64,000 bases of DNA from Mycolicibacterium sp. P1-18 (GTDB taxonomy: Bacteria > Actinomycetota > Actinomycetes > Mycobacteriales > Mycobacteriaceae). The DNA lies in assembly GCF_008329535.1 (NCBI RefSeq), contig NZ_NPKR01000002.1, positions 124,001 to 188,000 on the forward strand. The letters run 5' to 3'. The notes below the pieces were generated by a model, which worked only from the letters and a program-made list of their open reading frames with translations, was not told the origin of the DNA and did no database searches. Positions 63,974-64,000 of this stretch are shown piece by piece (the first letter of the stretch is position 1; every line of letters begins with the position of its first letter). A program made the position numbers and the translations under genes.

Positions 63974-64000
63974 TTACTTGGCCGGGGGCATCATGACGGT
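63974..64000 (-). CDS. Fasciclin-domain protein C-terminus, cut by the window end
   Basis: Only the last eight codons and the TAA stop (63976-63974) are present: TVMMPPAK. This matches the end of the neighbouring fasciclin protein (TVLMPPA) and of MPT70/MPT83, so a tandem paralogue starts outside the window. Confidence 0.7.
   Translation of the reverse strand, partial: TVMMPPAK

Overview
The window is chromosomal DNA of a mycobacterium, most likely a fast-growing Mycolicibacterium-type species. The reasons are the very high GC content with frequent GTG/TTG starts, the gene order rpsP-KH-rimM-trmD-lppW-rplS-lepB-rnhB-DUF2469 ... yraN-yifB-dprA-viuB-xerC-(M23)-rpsB-tsf-amiC-marR-pyrH-frr-cdsA-rlmN-DUF2631-mpt70 that runs parallel to the M. 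tuberculosis Rv2911 to Rv2873 segment, two DUF222/HNH (13E12-like) genes with mycobacterial LexA boxes, and MPT70-like fasciclin proteins. I see no insertion sequence, prophage, CRISPR array, rRNA or tRNA gene. Accessory modules are inserted between blocks of the conserved backbone.

1-10.7 kb: the end of an amidohydrolase gene, a CysJ-like diflavin reductase, two paralogous DacB-type D,D-carboxypeptidases flanking an SOS-box HNH gene, and then a three-gene operon (amidotransferase, GNAT/ATP-grasp ligase, M42 peptidase) for the dipeptide osmoprotectant N-acetylglutaminylglutamine amide (NAGGN). The first NAGGN gene appears to start at ATT. 10.3-16.4 kb: a SnoaL-like protein, then the ribosome/RNA-processing/secretion block. 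rpsP and rplS share an identical 11-bp promoter-like element.

16.4-32.4 kb: an accessory region. It holds an SDR, a HAD phosphatase, a CoA transferase, an acyl-CoA thioesterase, a ferric-type ABC importer translationally coupled to an adenylation-carrier-acyltransferase fusion, a divergent haemophore-like protein with an iron-box-like site between them, a TetR/aldo-keto reductase pair with two matched operators, a lipoprotein, another TetR, two SDRs and an AraC regulator. 32.4-43.3 kb: yraN-yifB-dprA, a lipoprotein glycosidase, viuB, a lactate-monooxygenase-like enzyme coupled to an alcohol dehydrogenase, xerC, an M23 protein, and rpsB-tsf with a structured leader and a strong terminator.

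43.3-52.1 kb: an amidase, a MacB/FtsX-type ABC transporter with an iron-box-like site upstream, an APC permease and a copper amine oxidase, then a MarR repressor (Rv2887-like) divergent from a methyltransferase (Rv0560c-like) with two tandem palindromes between them. In M. tuberculosis these two partners are unlinked. 52.1-64 kb: pyrH-frr-cdsA, an EamA exporter divergent from a LysR regulator, rlmN, a wax-ester synthase/DGAT, DUF2631, photolyase divergent from a PuuE-like deacetylase, a second SOS-box HNH gene, a bidirectional terminator, and two tandem fasciclin genes (the second cut by the window end).

Family names come from recognised motifs and remembered relatives. No database search was possible, and regulatory-site calls are by eye.
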